From positions 1-64,000 of the forward strand of contig CAXDRX010000005.1 of assembly GCA_963991985.1 (NCBI GenBank): a DNA stretch of 64,000 nucleotides. The letters are read 5' to 3'. Both the position numbers and the translations under genes were made by a program. The first letter of the stretch is position 1. Each line of letters begins with the position of its first letter. The notes beneath the pieces were generated by a model, which was given only the letters and a program-made list of their open reading frames with translations, had not been told where the DNA came from and searched no databases. Shown one piece after another: positions 17,484 to 26,364 of this stretch. The DNA is from MED-G17 sp963991985 (GTDB lineage Bacteria; Bacteroidota; Bacteroidia; NS11-12g; UBA9320).

Positions 17484-18608
17484 TTGATTAAACACCAGAA
17501 AATATTGACAAAATGCTTCCATTGTTTCGTTTTCTTTTTGTTTTTGGTGTCTATAACATCCTGTTCAGAATCGCCACCACAGAACAAGTCAACAGACAGC
17601 ACCTACATTGCTACGCCCCTAGAAATTAATCCACCTTTTGGTTTTCCACCATTGCCCATTCCTTTGGACAATCCATTTACCGTAGAAGGTGTTTTTTTGG
17701 GCAGAAAGTTGTTTTACGATCCCATTTTGAGCGGAGACCAAAGCCAGAGTTGTGCTTCTTGCCATCAACAATCTGCCTCGTTCGTTGATGAAAAAAAACG
17801 ATTTAGTTTGGGAATAGACGGGTCCATCGGAGAAAGAAACTCAATGCCTCTGTATAATTTGGCTTATGCCAAACGGCTTTTTTGGAATGGATCTGCCCGA
17901 AGTTTGGAAGGTTTAATAAGCAAACCTATTACCAGTAAAATAGAAATGCATGAAACCATGGCAAATGTTGTTTCAAAACTCCAAAATGATTCTGAATACC
18001 CTTTTCTTTTTCAAAAAGCATTTGGTGATAAAAACATTGATTCAGTTAAAATAGTGAAAAGTCTTGCTCAATTCATCCGTAGTATTTTTGCCTATGATCT
18101 GGCCCTCCACCCGGATACTGCATTGAGCAAGCGCGTTATGACTCCTCAGCAAATCAGGGGCTTGAGGGTTTTTGTCGATGAGGAGAAAGGAGATTGTTTT
18201 CATTGCCATTCGGTCAGTTTACTCAATACCAATTATGAATTTATGAGCAACGGCTTGGTGGAAGATCCTGATGCTGACTCGGGCCTTTTTGAATCAACCG
18301 GCGAAGAAATGGACAAAGGTCGTTTTCGGGTGCCCAGCTTGCTGAATATCAGGCACACCGCTCCCTACATGCATGATGGTCGTTTTTCAAGCTTGGAAGA
18401 AGTGCTTAGTTTTTATGATACAGGATTTCACTATTATCCAAAATATCCGAATTTGTTGGACCCCAATATGAAAAAACATTTGGATCCGCAAAGCATGCGA
18501 CCCTTACCTAGAAAATGGACAGAACAAGACAAAAGAGATTTGATTGCTTTTTTAAATGGTTTGGAGGACTCTGATATGCTCAGCAATCCTGCTTATGCTC
18601 GGCCATAG
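17484..18608 (+). CDS. Di-heme cytochrome c peroxidase family lipoprotein
   Basis: 374 aa with two heme c motifs, CASCH (residues 90-94) and CFHCH (238-242), in the layout of the bacterial di-heme peroxidase/MauG family (LGRKLFYDPILSGDQSQSCASCH... and RVPSLLNIRHTAPYMHDGRFSSLEEVLSFY). It would reduce H2O2 or oxidise a substrate in the periplasm. A hydrophobic leader ending in ITSC indicates a lipoprotein. Only non-ATG starts are in frame (TTG at 17484 or 17505). It is divergent from the TonB receptor and convergent with alkB; no cytochrome donor gene adjoins it. Confidence 0.9.
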   Translation: MIKHQKILTKCFHCFVFFLFLVSITSCSESPPQNKSTDSTYIATPLEINPPFGFPPLPIPLDNPFTVEGVFLGRKLFYDPILSGDQSQSCASCHQQSASFVDEKKRFSLGIDGSIGERNSMPLYNLAYAKRLFWNGSARSLEGLISKPITSKIEMHETMANVVSKLQNDSEYPFLFQKAFGDKNIDSVKIVKSLAQFIRSIFAYDLALHPDTALSKRVMTPQQIRGLRVFVDEEKGDCFHCHSVSLLNTNYEFMSNGLVEDPDADSGLFESTGEEMDKGRFRVPSLLNIRHTAPYMHDGRFSSLEEVLSFYDTGFHYYPKYPNLLDPNMKKHLDPQSMRPLPRKWTEQDKRDLIAFLNGLEDSDMLSNPAYARP

Positions 18609-18665
18609 GGATTGATTCCTAATAGTGTCATCTTGTAATATTTTTATCGATAATCGTATACTCAA

Positions 18666-19265
18666 TTATTTTACTTTCAATTTATCATCGGCGTACTGCC
18701 GGAAAGTTAAGTTGATTCTTTTGTCTTTTACCTTTTTACTTTTTGGCAAAGCATGAAGCCAGTGGTCTTGTATTTTTCCAGCCATAAGCAAAAGGCTGTT
18801 GTGTTCCAACAAAATCTCGACTTTTTCTCCGCTATCACGATGCTTTAAAACAAATTTTCTTTCGGCGCCTAAGCTAAGGCTAGCTATCGGATAATCTTTG
18901 ACCAAAGTTTTTTCATTGTCTCTATGATAACTCATGCCCTCAGATCCGTTTTGATAACTATTCAGCAAACAAGAATTGAATGAGTAACCACAGATTTTAG
19001 AAATTTCTTTTTCGATCTCGCCAAGCAATGGTGTAAAAAGATGAGCCGTCTTAGACATCCCAGAATAGGTATAGACAAAAGGTTTTTTCCCATACCAAGC
19101 TGTGAGGCGTTGTGTCTTTATAATTTTGCCAAACATTTTCACAATGTCTGGAGCCCATTGAATTGTATTCTCCAAGGACTCAAATGAAGTATTCGTCAAA
19201 ACAGATGGATGGTAGTACAGCGCTCCATCATAGGGCAAAAGGTTTGGTCCAAGAGAATGCGGCAC
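18666..19265 (-). CDS. AlkB-like 2-oxoglutarate/Fe(II) dioxygenase
   Basis: 199 aa, the usual length of AlkB-type DNA/RNA demethylases, which remove N-methyl lesions using Fe(II) and 2-oxoglutarate. The iron-binding H-x-D is in SYHRDNE, the second His in DHWLHALPKSKK, and the 2-oxoglutarate-binding arginines in KRINLTFRQY. The start is GTG at 19265, 4 bp after the DUF4249 stop, so this is probably the last gene of the kinase-receptor-lipoprotein operon. Repair enzyme and receptor are not an obvious functional match; co-transcription may be incidental. Confidence 0.9.
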   Translation of the reverse strand: MPHSLGPNLLPYDGALYYHPSVLTNTSFESLENTIQWAPDIVKMFGKIIKTQRLTAWYGKKPFVYTYSGMSKTAHLFTPLLGEIEKEISKICGYSFNSCLLNSYQNGSEGMSYHRDNEKTLVKDYPIASLSLGAERKFVLKHRDSGEKVEILLEHNSLLLMAGKIQDHWLHALPKSKKVKDKRINLTFRQYADDKLKVK

Positions 19266-19269
19266 TTTC

Positions 19270-20166
19270 TTATCTCAATGTATCTATTCTCAGATTTTGG
19301 GAGGTCCAGATGCCCAAACCATTTTGGACATTGCTAAACAAGCCCGAGGTAAGTCGAAAGGGGGAAAGTTGATTGTCGCCAAAATCATCTTTATAACTTT
19401 TAAGACTCGAAAGGTATCGGTAATAGTCGGGATGCAAATGGTAGAATTTGAGGACGTACTTTATGTCTGTATTAAAATTTCCTTGCCCTGATTCAGGAAC
19501 AATCTGTAGGGTTTTGTTTTGCCCATCAAAACTTTGGTCTGAGAATATGAGGGTTCTGTCGTTTTGTTCAAGAAAATCACTACCCAAGAAGGCGATATCA
19601 TTTTTTTCGAAAATCACATCTCGAAGTTCATTGGTTCCTTCTTCTAGATAAAATAACTTTAAACCGTAATAGTTTCTTTGATTTTCAAAGTCTTTAAAAG
19701 AGATTTGAATGATATCGCTAGGCTCATTTCTGCTGTCCAAACCTTTCCCTGCAATTACTTCAATTTGCCAATCATTCGGCAAAATGGGTACTTGGGTAGA
19801 GGAAATAATTTTGGAAAAACCGTCTTTCTCTGCCTTTATTTTTAGGATATCTCCTTGTTTTATTTTATTGACTACATAAAATTTTTCTTGAAATGGAGCA
19901 AATTCTACTTTTTGGTTCTTTCCATTGATGAAAAAAATAATGTTTGCGTCATTTTCTTTTATTTTTTTGGGGAAACTATCGTTGTAGGCATATTCTGAAG
20001 TGCTTAGCTGAAAAAAAGAGGTGTCGTTTTGGTTGTTTGTCAAGCCATTGACAACCAATTTTTCTCTCTCAAGACCAATATTTTTATGGTCAATTTCTTC
20101 TGCATTGCAAGCGATCATTGCTAGGACAATGACCAACATATAAGAGCTGAAACTTGTTTTCATCAT
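19270..20166 (-). CDS. DUF4249 lipoprotein partner of the TonB receptor
   Basis: 298 aa with a lipoprotein signal (VIVLAMIAC, lipidated Cys at residue 20). The body matches the DUF4249 pattern: an N-terminal beta-rich domain (LVVNGLTNN), then YYGLKLFY, and a C-terminal region with YYRYLSSLKSY and SNVQNGLGIWTSQ. DUF4249 proteins are surface or periplasmic lipoproteins found next to TonB receptors in Bacteroidota and are presumed to help capture a ligand; the substrate is unknown. Its ATG overlaps the receptor stop by one base (TAATG), which points to translational coupling. Confidence 0.87.
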   Translation of the reverse strand: MMKTSFSSYMLVIVLAMIACNAEEIDHKNIGLEREKLVVNGLTNNQNDTSFFQLSTSEYAYNDSFPKKIKENDANIIFFINGKNQKVEFAPFQEKFYVVNKIKQGDILKIKAEKDGFSKIISSTQVPILPNDWQIEVIAGKGLDSRNEPSDIIQISFKDFENQRNYYGLKLFYLEEGTNELRDVIFEKNDIAFLGSDFLEQNDRTLIFSDQSFDGQNKTLQIVPESGQGNFNTDIKYVLKFYHLHPDYYRYLSSLKSYKDDFGDNQLSPFRLTSGLFSNVQNGLGIWTSQNLRIDTLR

Positions 20167-22508
20167 TAAAAAATCATTTTATAGGTAATTCCAGGGACAA
20201 AACGTGGGTTGTTGTATTTCATTGCTTTGAATGCTTGTTGTTGATTCTGACTTTGCTCTGCAAATACAGACATGGGATTTTTCGTTGCCAAAAAGTTATA
20301 TACGGTTACTTTCATTTCTTGGCTAACCCCTACTCCATAACTTGTTCTTATCCAACCAATATCTAAACGGAAATACGGATTGGGTTGGAAATTGTTCACT
20401 TCTCCATAATCTAAGACAAGATTGCCTTCTAGGTCATAGTATTTGTTTGAGGGCATTGTAAATCTTGGACTACTGCCTGCGGTAATTGCGCCCAAAAGCG
20501 TAAGGTAATCGTCCAATTTCCAATTGGTATAAATTTTAAACATGTGTCTTTGATCAAAACTAAATGGAAAAGTATTGCCACTGTTGAGCGTTTCGAAAGT
20601 TCTATTGGTATAGCTATGCGTATAACCAAACCATCCAGTAAGCCAACCTTGTTTTTTTTGGATCATCAATTCGATACCCGTTGCGTTTCCTTGCCCTTGC
20701 TTTACAAAACTTTTCCAATCTTCGTTTACATCAAAAAAGTTTGGATTGGTTACTTCAATTACGTTCTGCATCATTTTATAGTAAGCATCTATATTTAGTT
20801 CTAAACTAGCACTTATTTTGTTGGCAAATCCAATGGTAAATTGATGCGCAGACTGGGGTTTAATGTTTCCAATACTGGGGGACCAAAAATTTGTAGGCAA
20901 TCCTCCAGTACCTCGGTTGGTCATAAGGTTTGTAACTTGGTGGGTGCGGGTATATGCACTTTTGAAGGCCAATTTTTGATTCAAAATGAGGCGATAATTT
21001 ACCCTAGGTGAGAAAAGAGGGACATAAGACCCATCGCCATGGAGGTAATTGTTTAGTCGGAATCCCCATTGCAAAAATTGATATTTGTTGATTCTAAAAT
21101 TATCCTCAGCAAAAAGAGCCAACTCATAAGTTTTGGTGCCATTTATATTGCCTATTTCTCTTGTACCATCTGAAGAAGAACTAATGTTTTTATTTTCTGT
21201 TTTTTCCTTTCCCGTATTGAAGTTGTGTCGAATAAAGTTGCTTCCAAAATTTAGTTTGTGCCGGTTGCTTAGGTTGTATTCCCAATCCGAGTTGATCATA
21301 AAATCTCGAATACCATTGGTTCTTTCAATATTTGAATATTGTAGATTCCTTGCAGACCCTGTTTGTTCGTTGGTGTAAGAAAATTTGCTTTGATATTGTG
21401 TATAGGCAAGCGATAGGTTCAAAAACATTTTGTTATTGAAGATGTGATTCCAACGCAAATTGCTTGTTAAGTTCCCCCATTTTAGTGAAAAAGTTGACTT
21501 AAAGTCTTTATTGGAACTTGAATCATAAACAACGTCAGAAAATTCAAACTTATCTCTACCAGAATAGATGCTTGCGAAAAGCTGATTTCGTTTGTTGATT
21601 CTATGCTTAACTTTCCCGTTGAGATCATAGAAATTGGTGATCGCCTCAGAATTATCACCTTCGGCATCAAAAAGTCTGTCGATGAGGGTACGTCTGAATG
21701 ACAAATTGTAGGTTGTCTTATTCTTTGAGCCAATGGGACCACTTAGCAATAGTCTTCCTGCCATAAGACCTAAAGTGAAATCTCCGGAAAGTTCATTTGT
21801 ATTTCCTTCATCCATGGTTATGTCAATTACAGAACTAAGTCTGCCTCCAAATTTTGCTGGCATGCCACCTTTGTAAATTTGGACATCATTTACTGCCTCG
21901 GTATTGTATATGGAGAAAAATCCAAAAACATGATTGTTGTTGTAAACCGGTACACCATCCAATAGCAATAAGTTTTGATCGGCAGAACCCCCTCGGATGT
22001 ACAGGTTGGAAAACCCCTCGTTTCCGGCATTTATTCCTGGTATCATTTGAAGGCCTTTGATGAGGTCACTCTCTGCGAGAAAGTAGGGAAAAGCTTCGAT
22101 GAGCTCAATGGGCAAGTCTGTTTTTCCGGGTATTGGGCATTCAATATCGTTTAATGATTTCCGACGAAAATTATTGATACCAAAATTCCCAAATTGCTCA
22201 GTCAGCTCGACTTGTATGCTAGAATCTTTTTGAAGATTAAGATCAAGCACAATGGGTTTGTAATTACTATAATCCATTTCCAATTGAATTTCACCAACTG
22301 GAACCGAAATATTGAAATAGCCAAATTGGTTGGAGTAAACAACCGACCCCCACCTTAAAAGGGAGATTTTAACACCAACAAGCGCTTCTCCTGTTTGTGC
22401 ATCGTTCACAAAACCGCTTAGATGTCGGCTGTATTGACCCCAAGTGAGGTGATGAAAAAATAGCAAAATGTAAAATAGTAGAAATTTGGTCCATTTCATG
22501 TACTTCAA
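20166..22508 (-). CDS. TonB-dependent receptor paired with DUF4249
   Basis: 780 aa. It has a signal peptide (ends near TWGQ), a carboxypeptidase-like regulatory domain (about residues 28-105, LSGFVNDAQTGEALVGVKI), a plug with LQMIPGINAGNEGFSNLYIRGG split around the GG motif, LLLLDGVPVYN and KFGGRLSSVIDI, then a long beta-barrel ending in ITYKMIF. The pairing with DUF4249 is typical of this receptor class. It starts 15 bp after the histidine kinase stop, so kinase, receptor, lipoprotein and alkB form one minus-strand operon. The transported substrate cannot be inferred. Confidence 0.92.
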   Translation of the reverse strand: MKYMKWTKFLLFYILLFFHHLTWGQYSRHLSGFVNDAQTGEALVGVKISLLRWGSVVYSNQFGYFNISVPVGEIQLEMDYSNYKPIVLDLNLQKDSSIQVELTEQFGNFGINNFRRKSLNDIECPIPGKTDLPIELIEAFPYFLAESDLIKGLQMIPGINAGNEGFSNLYIRGGSADQNLLLLDGVPVYNNNHVFGFFSIYNTEAVNDVQIYKGGMPAKFGGRLSSVIDITMDEGNTNELSGDFTLGLMAGRLLLSGPIGSKNKTTYNLSFRRTLIDRLFDAEGDNSEAITNFYDLNGKVKHRINKRNQLFASIYSGRDKFEFSDVVYDSSSNKDFKSTFSLKWGNLTSNLRWNHIFNNKMFLNLSLAYTQYQSKFSYTNEQTGSARNLQYSNIERTNGIRDFMINSDWEYNLSNRHKLNFGSNFIRHNFNTGKEKTENKNISSSSDGTREIGNINGTKTYELALFAEDNFRINKYQFLQWGFRLNNYLHGDGSYVPLFSPRVNYRLILNQKLAFKSAYTRTHQVTNLMTNRGTGGLPTNFWSPSIGNIKPQSAHQFTIGFANKISASLELNIDAYYKMMQNVIEVTNPNFFDVNEDWKSFVKQGQGNATGIELMIQKKQGWLTGWFGYTHSYTNRTFETLNSGNTFPFSFDQRHMFKIYTNWKLDDYLTLLGAITAGSSPRFTMPSNKYYDLEGNLVLDYGEVNNFQPNPYFRLDIGWIRTSYGVGVSQEMKVTVYNFLATKNPMSVFAEQSQNQQQAFKAMKYNNPRFVPGITYKMIF

Positions 22509-22523
22509 ATAAACAAAGTTTTG

Positions 22524-23684
22524 TTAGGTTTTGATTAAAATTCTGAAAGTTGTTCCTACACCCACTTGCGATTTTAAAACAAAAATATCTCCATTGTGGT
22601 AGTTGTTCATAATTCTTTTGCTCAAAGACAAACCCAAACCCCATCCTCTATTTTTGCTTGTATAGCCTGGTTTAAATATGGTTTTGTGTTTCGAAGAAGG
22701 AATTCCTATTCCATTGTCACTGAAATCGATCCATTTCTTTGTTTTAGACATTCCAAAAGTTATCCGAATGATCCCTTCTCCATGCATGGCATCTACTGCG
22801 TTTTTGCTGAGATTTTCGATAACCCAGGCGATCAATGGTGGATTGACCATAACGAGCAATGGTTCATGAGCAGGTTCAAGATCAAATTCTATTTTCTTAG
22901 AAACCCTTTTTGCCAAGTATCTAACCGATTCTTCAACCAATGAAACTAAATCTTGTTTACTCAATTTAGGTTGAGAACCAATCTTGCTAAATCTTTCTGT
23001 GATTGTATTGAGTCTCTCCAGGTCATTTTTCATTTCTGAAAGTATTTTTGAATCATCATTTTCTTCTGATAGCAAATCGGTCCAAGCCATTAGGCTGGAA
23101 ATGGGCGTTCCCAACTGGTGTGCCGTTTCTTTACTTAATCCCACCCAAACTTGATTTTGTTCTGCTTTTCGAGAATATGAAAAAGCAAGGTAGCTGATCA
23201 ACATAAAAACCGAAATGACGAAAAGTTGTATTATGGGATATGATTTGAGTTTTTGTAATATCAAACTGTTTTTGTAAAGTATCGTAATACTTTGGTTCGC
23301 ATCAATTTCTAAAACAATGGGATCATTGATTAATTTCATCTCTTCAATTTCCTTGGTAAGAAGACTGGAATCTTTCAATATCAAAGAATCAATATTTCGA
23401 AAAGCAGAAACTTTACCGTCTTGGTCTAAAATAATTACTGGAATGTTTTGATTGGTTTTGATTATACTTAGTGGGAAAGTGAAATCAAAAGAAGGATCTT
23501 CACTGATGCCATACAGAATTTGTTTGGTGGCATTGGCCCATATTTTTATATGCTCTCTTTCTTGTTTGGCCAGTTTTTCCACCAAACGATTGGTGTACCA
23601 CAAAGTCACCAAACCGATAAGGACGGCATTTAACAATAAAAGCAACTTTACAAAACGTTTTACTTGATAGGTTCCAGAAGGCAT
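22524..23684 (-). CDS. Membrane sensor histidine kinase without adjacent response regulator
   Basis: Two membrane helices (about residues 16-34 and 153-173 when numbered from the TTG at 23693) flank a ~120-residue periplasmic sensor domain. The phosphoacceptor is H192 in KETAHQLGTPISS, and the ATPase domain has the N box (ENLSKNAVDAM), G1 (DNGIGIP), F box (FKPGYTSK) and G2 (GWGLGLSLSKR). ATG at 23684 is preferred over TTG at 23693. No response regulator adjoins it; instead a TonB receptor gene follows after 15 bp, so it may sense a signal connected with that receptor or work with a distant regulator. It is divergent from the cyclase gene. Confidence 0.9.
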   Translation of the reverse strand: MPSGTYQVKRFVKLLLLLNAVLIGLVTLWYTNRLVEKLAKQEREHIKIWANATKQILYGISEDPSFDFTFPLSIIKTNQNIPVIILDQDGKVSAFRNIDSLILKDSSLLTKEIEEMKLINDPIVLEIDANQSITILYKNSLILQKLKSYPIIQLFVISVFMLISYLAFSYSRKAEQNQVWVGLSKETAHQLGTPISSLMAWTDLLSEENDDSKILSEMKNDLERLNTITERFSKIGSQPKLSKQDLVSLVEESVRYLAKRVSKKIEFDLEPAHEPLLVMVNPPLIAWVIENLSKNAVDAMHGEGIIRITFGMSKTKKWIDFSDNGIGIPSSKHKTIFKPGYTSKNRGWGLGLSLSKRIMNNYHNGDIFVLKSQVGVGTTFRILIKT

Positions 23685-23711
23685 CTTTTCCAAATTAAAC
23701 GATGTTTGGAC

Positions 23712-23719
23712 TACTTTTG
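23712..23719 (+). promoter_or_regulatory. Promoter -7 element upstream of the cyclase gene
   Basis: TACTTTTG matches the Bacteroidota -7 consensus TAnnTTTG exactly. It ends 1 bp before the ATG at 23721 and 7 bp before an in-frame TTG at 23727. If this is the promoter, transcription would begin at or just after the ATG, which would favour the TTG as start. No convincing -33 element is seen. Confidence 0.4.
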
Positions 23720-23720
23720 T

Positions 23721-24434
23721 ATGGTTTTGGAGCTAAAATTAAGGATTGGTCAAAAAAATGTAAAAATCCCATTGGAAAATGGTATCGAAATAAGCAGGCC
23801 TATACTAAGATCGGGCAATGTAAATGCCTACTTTGTTGATCCTGTTCAGTTTAGGACTTATACGAAAAATGATTTCTTGGCCAACACCCAATATGGTTCC
23901 TCCGTAAATTGTGAATATTTTTCATTGAATGCTCATGGTCAGTCTACACATATTGAGTGCTATGGACATATCAGTAAGAGGCCTTTGCATTTGAATAAAG
24001 CTCTTCCCAAAACACATTATTTGGTTGAACTCGTAGATGTTGTTTTTGGAAAAGATGGAAAATTGACATTGCCCAAAATTTCTTCCAAGGTGGAGGGCGT
24101 CATTGGTAGATTTTATCACGATCGTGAAGTACCGCAGATGTTTAGTGGGCAAAATGCACCTTCCTTCTCTCCTCAGGTTTTTCAACAACACCAATGGAGT
24201 ATCTTCGTAACCGACTTGCCATCTGTAGATCCAGAGAAAGATGATGGACAGCTTCTTGCGCACAAAGCTTTTTGGTGGAATGAAAACAAAAGAAATACAC
24301 AATTTATTTCAGAATTGGCAAAGATTCCTATGGAACTTCAACCTGGCTATTATATTCTAGCAGTGCAAAGTTTGGCCATTGAAAGCGATGCCAGCCCAGC
24401 TCGATTAATCGTCTACCCAATAAACGATGTATAA
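23721..24434 (+). CDS. Cyclase family protein (kynurenine formamidase-like)
   Basis: About 237 aa. The metal-binding signature HGQSTHIECYGHI corresponds to the HxGTHxDxPxH motif of the cyclase/kynurenine formamidase family (PF04199), with Glu for Asp and Gly for Pro, a variant I associate with Bacteroidota members. LLAHKAFWW and the C-terminal ALIVYPI-like end also fit. Members are metal-dependent amide or ester hydrolases; there are no tryptophan-degradation genes nearby to support kynurenine as substrate. The open frame extends to 23664, but that part overlaps the divergent kinase gene and looks non-coding. The stop overlaps the ATG of the GT9 gene. Confidence 0.78.
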   Translation: MVLELKLRIGQKNVKIPLENGIEISRPILRSGNVNAYFVDPVQFRTYTKNDFLANTQYGSSVNCEYFSLNAHGQSTHIECYGHISKRPLHLNKALPKTHYLVELVDVVFGKDGKLTLPKISSKVEGVIGRFYHDREVPQMFSGQNAPSFSPQVFQQHQWSIFVTDLPSVDPEKDDGQLLAHKAFWWNENKRNTQFISELAKIPMELQPGYYILAVQSLAIESDASPARLIVYPINDV

Positions 24435-25438
24435 TGAATGAGAAAGTACTTTTCTTTTTTAGTGCCTTATTTCAGTTTTTTCAAAATTTCGGACAAAAAA
24501 AGACCGATCTAAAAATTTCATCAATTGCTGTGGTAAAGCTCGATGAAATCGGAGATTTTGTATATTCTCTACATGTGATAGAAAAGTTGAAGAAGGAATA
24601 CGCCAATGCAAGCATTACGCTTCTTATAAAGCCATTCAATAAAATATTTGTTCAGAGGGAGAAAATAAAAATCGTTCATAAATTGGAAGATTTGCCTGAA
24701 AAAGTAGACCTTTTTATTGATTTACGGGGCAATTTAAATTCTTTGTTTTGTGCCATTGATCGCAACCCATTTTTGTACTTTGGACGAGGAATGGTACGCA
24801 TGAAGAACAAAATTAAAGGGGGTCAGAAACACGAGATTATCACCAATTGGGAGATTGTTCAAGATTTGTTTAAGGGAGATGAAATGCTTTATCCAAAGAT
24901 TTCGATAAATCAATCCAATCATAATAAAGCTTCTGAGTTCCTTTTAACCAATAAGTTAGAAGGAAAACAATTTGTTGTTTTTCACCCAGGAGCAAGAGAA
25001 AAGGCTAGGCGGTGGTCCGCACAAAATTTTGCGGATCTAGCAAAGTATTTGTTTACAAAATATCGGCTTCCTTGCGTTTTTGTGGGTGCACCCGAAGAAA
25101 ACAACTTGATCTTAGAAATACAAGGCAACATTCAAACACCTTCTTTCTCTTTTGCTGATGCAAGTCACAATTTGCTAGATTTTGCAGCACTTGTTTGCCA
25201 ATCCGCTCTTTTTGTTGGAAATGAAAGCGGTCCCTTACACATTGCAAGCCTCACCGGCACGAAAAATTTGGGACTCTTTGGCCCGGGAGTAGTTGGCGTT
25301 TTTTATCCCATGGGCCAGAACAGCAAGGTCATACATCCATTTTTTAAAGATAAAAATAAAAGAAACGAGAGTATGAAAAAAATCAGTTTGGATGAAGTTT
25401 GTCATGAAGCTGAAAAACTTCTTCAAAATGATTTATAA
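24434..25438 (+). CDS. Glycosyltransferase family 9 (heptosyltransferase-like)
   Basis: 334 aa GT-B enzyme. The N-terminal half has IAVVKLDEIGDFVYSLHVI, the family 9 opening, and the C-terminal half has VVFHPGAREKARRWSAQNFADLAKYL and LFVGNESGPLHIASLTGT, the nucleotide-sugar site of ADP-heptose transferases. It probably adds a sugar to LPS core or a related glycan at the inner membrane. Its start overlaps the cyclase stop (TAATG), so the two are co-transcribed. It converges with the MerR-type regulator, overlapping by 6 bp. The acceptor is unknown. A second, quite different GT9 gene lies at 33.7 kb. Confidence 0.88.
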   Translation: MNEKVLFFFSALFQFFQNFGQKKTDLKISSIAVVKLDEIGDFVYSLHVIEKLKKEYANASITLLIKPFNKIFVQREKIKIVHKLEDLPEKVDLFIDLRGNLNSLFCAIDRNPFLYFGRGMVRMKNKIKGGQKHEIITNWEIVQDLFKGDEMLYPKISINQSNHNKASEFLLTNKLEGKQFVVFHPGAREKARRWSAQNFADLAKYLFTKYRLPCVFVGAPEENNLILEIQGNIQTPSFSFADASHNLLDFAALVCQSALFVGNESGPLHIASLTGTKNLGLFGPGVVGVFYPMGQNSKVIHPFFKDKNKRNESMKKISLDEVCHEAEKLLQNDL

Positions 25439-26311
25439 TGACTCTATGACTGACTTAAATGCTGAAACATCTTTGATGATGCTTACATTTTTTGGCACCC
25501 TACCTTTGTGGTCCAATGCTCTGTTGCCTGTGATAAAAACTTTAATGTTGTCCCAATTGGATTCAAAAACCTCCAGCATTTGTTCAAAAGTAAGTTGAGT
25601 AAAACCCGTAGTTACCGAGGTGAAAATATATTCAGGGAGCCAATCTTTGAAAACTTTCTCCAAATCCTCCATCGGTGTATTGCTTCCCATATATACGACC
25701 TCATGACCGTTGGCTTTCAGCAAATAAGAAGCAAAAAGAAGACTAATTTCATGGTGTTCTCCTTCGGGCAAAAACAATAGAAATTTTTTCGAATTTTCAT
25801 TTCTTATCTGTTTTCCTTCCGATGCTATTTGAAGTTTATTTTTGATAATATTGGTCGCAAAATGCTCCAATCCTGGATGCAATGAATTACTCATCCACAA
25901 CTGACCAATTTTTTTTAGGAAAGGAAAAATTAAATTCAAAACGGTCGATTCAAAACCATTTTTGAGGATATGCGATGAAATTATTTTATTGATTTCGGAT
26001 TCGTTTAAATCATAAGTAGAGGCCACCAGCGATTTGATTATCGATTCTTTGCCCTCCACTTCATCAATTACTGAGTTGACCTTTTCCATCAAATCACGCT
26101 GAGTGAGCGCCGCTATGTCAGAGATTCTGTACCCGGCGTCTTTTAAGATCGATACATTTAAAATCAACTTGACATCTTCGTCATTGTAAAATCGCAGATT
26201 CGTTTCTGTGCGTTTGGGACTAATCAAATTGTATCGTTGCTCCCAAATACGAATGGTGTGCGCCTTGATGCCTGAAATATTTTCTATGTCTTTTATGAAA
26301 TAGCGGGCCAC
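25433..26311 (-). CDS. MerR-family regulator with B12-binding domain (CarH/LitR-like)
   Basis: 292 aa. The N-terminal MerR winged helix (about residues 1-70: ISGIKAHTIRIWEQRYNL, then LILNVSILKDAGYRISDIA) is followed by the helical and Rossmann cobalamin-binding domains. The W-x9-EH motif that caps adenosylcobalamin in CarH is present (W139, E149, H150), and the lower-ligand motif reads E185-H-H187-E-I-S190, where CarH has ExHxxG. CarH proteins bind operators as B12 tetramers in the dark and fall apart in light. It starts with GTG at 26311, 46 bp from the divergent epimerase start, so it probably controls itself and that gene. Photosensing is inference. Confidence 0.88.
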   Translation of the reverse strand: MARYFIKDIENISGIKAHTIRIWEQRYNLISPKRTETNLRFYNDEDVKLILNVSILKDAGYRISDIAALTQRDLMEKVNSVIDEVEGKESIIKSLVASTYDLNESEINKIISSHILKNGFESTVLNLIFPFLKKIGQLWMSNSLHPGLEHFATNIIKNKLQIASEGKQIRNENSKKFLLFLPEGEHHEISLLFASYLLKANGHEVVYMGSNTPMEDLEKVFKDWLPEYIFTSVTTGFTQLTFEQMLEVFESNWDNIKVFITGNRALDHKGRVPKNVSIIKDVSAFKSVIESL

Positions 26312-26322
26312 GGAAACTTACT

Positions 26323-26364
26323 TTGTAACACTTCGACTTCTATTTTGTTTATTGGTTGTGACAA
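26323..26364. promoter_or_regulatory. Inverted repeat in the MerR/epimerase divergent region
   Basis: TTGTAACA (26323-26330) and TGTGACAA (26357-26364, reverse complement TTGTCACA) match at seven of eight positions and face each other across 26 bp, about three helical turns from start to start. They span the very short region between the divergent genes, and the right half covers the GTG at 26358. This would suit an operator of the CarH-like regulator; it is inferred from position and symmetry only. Confidence 0.35.
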
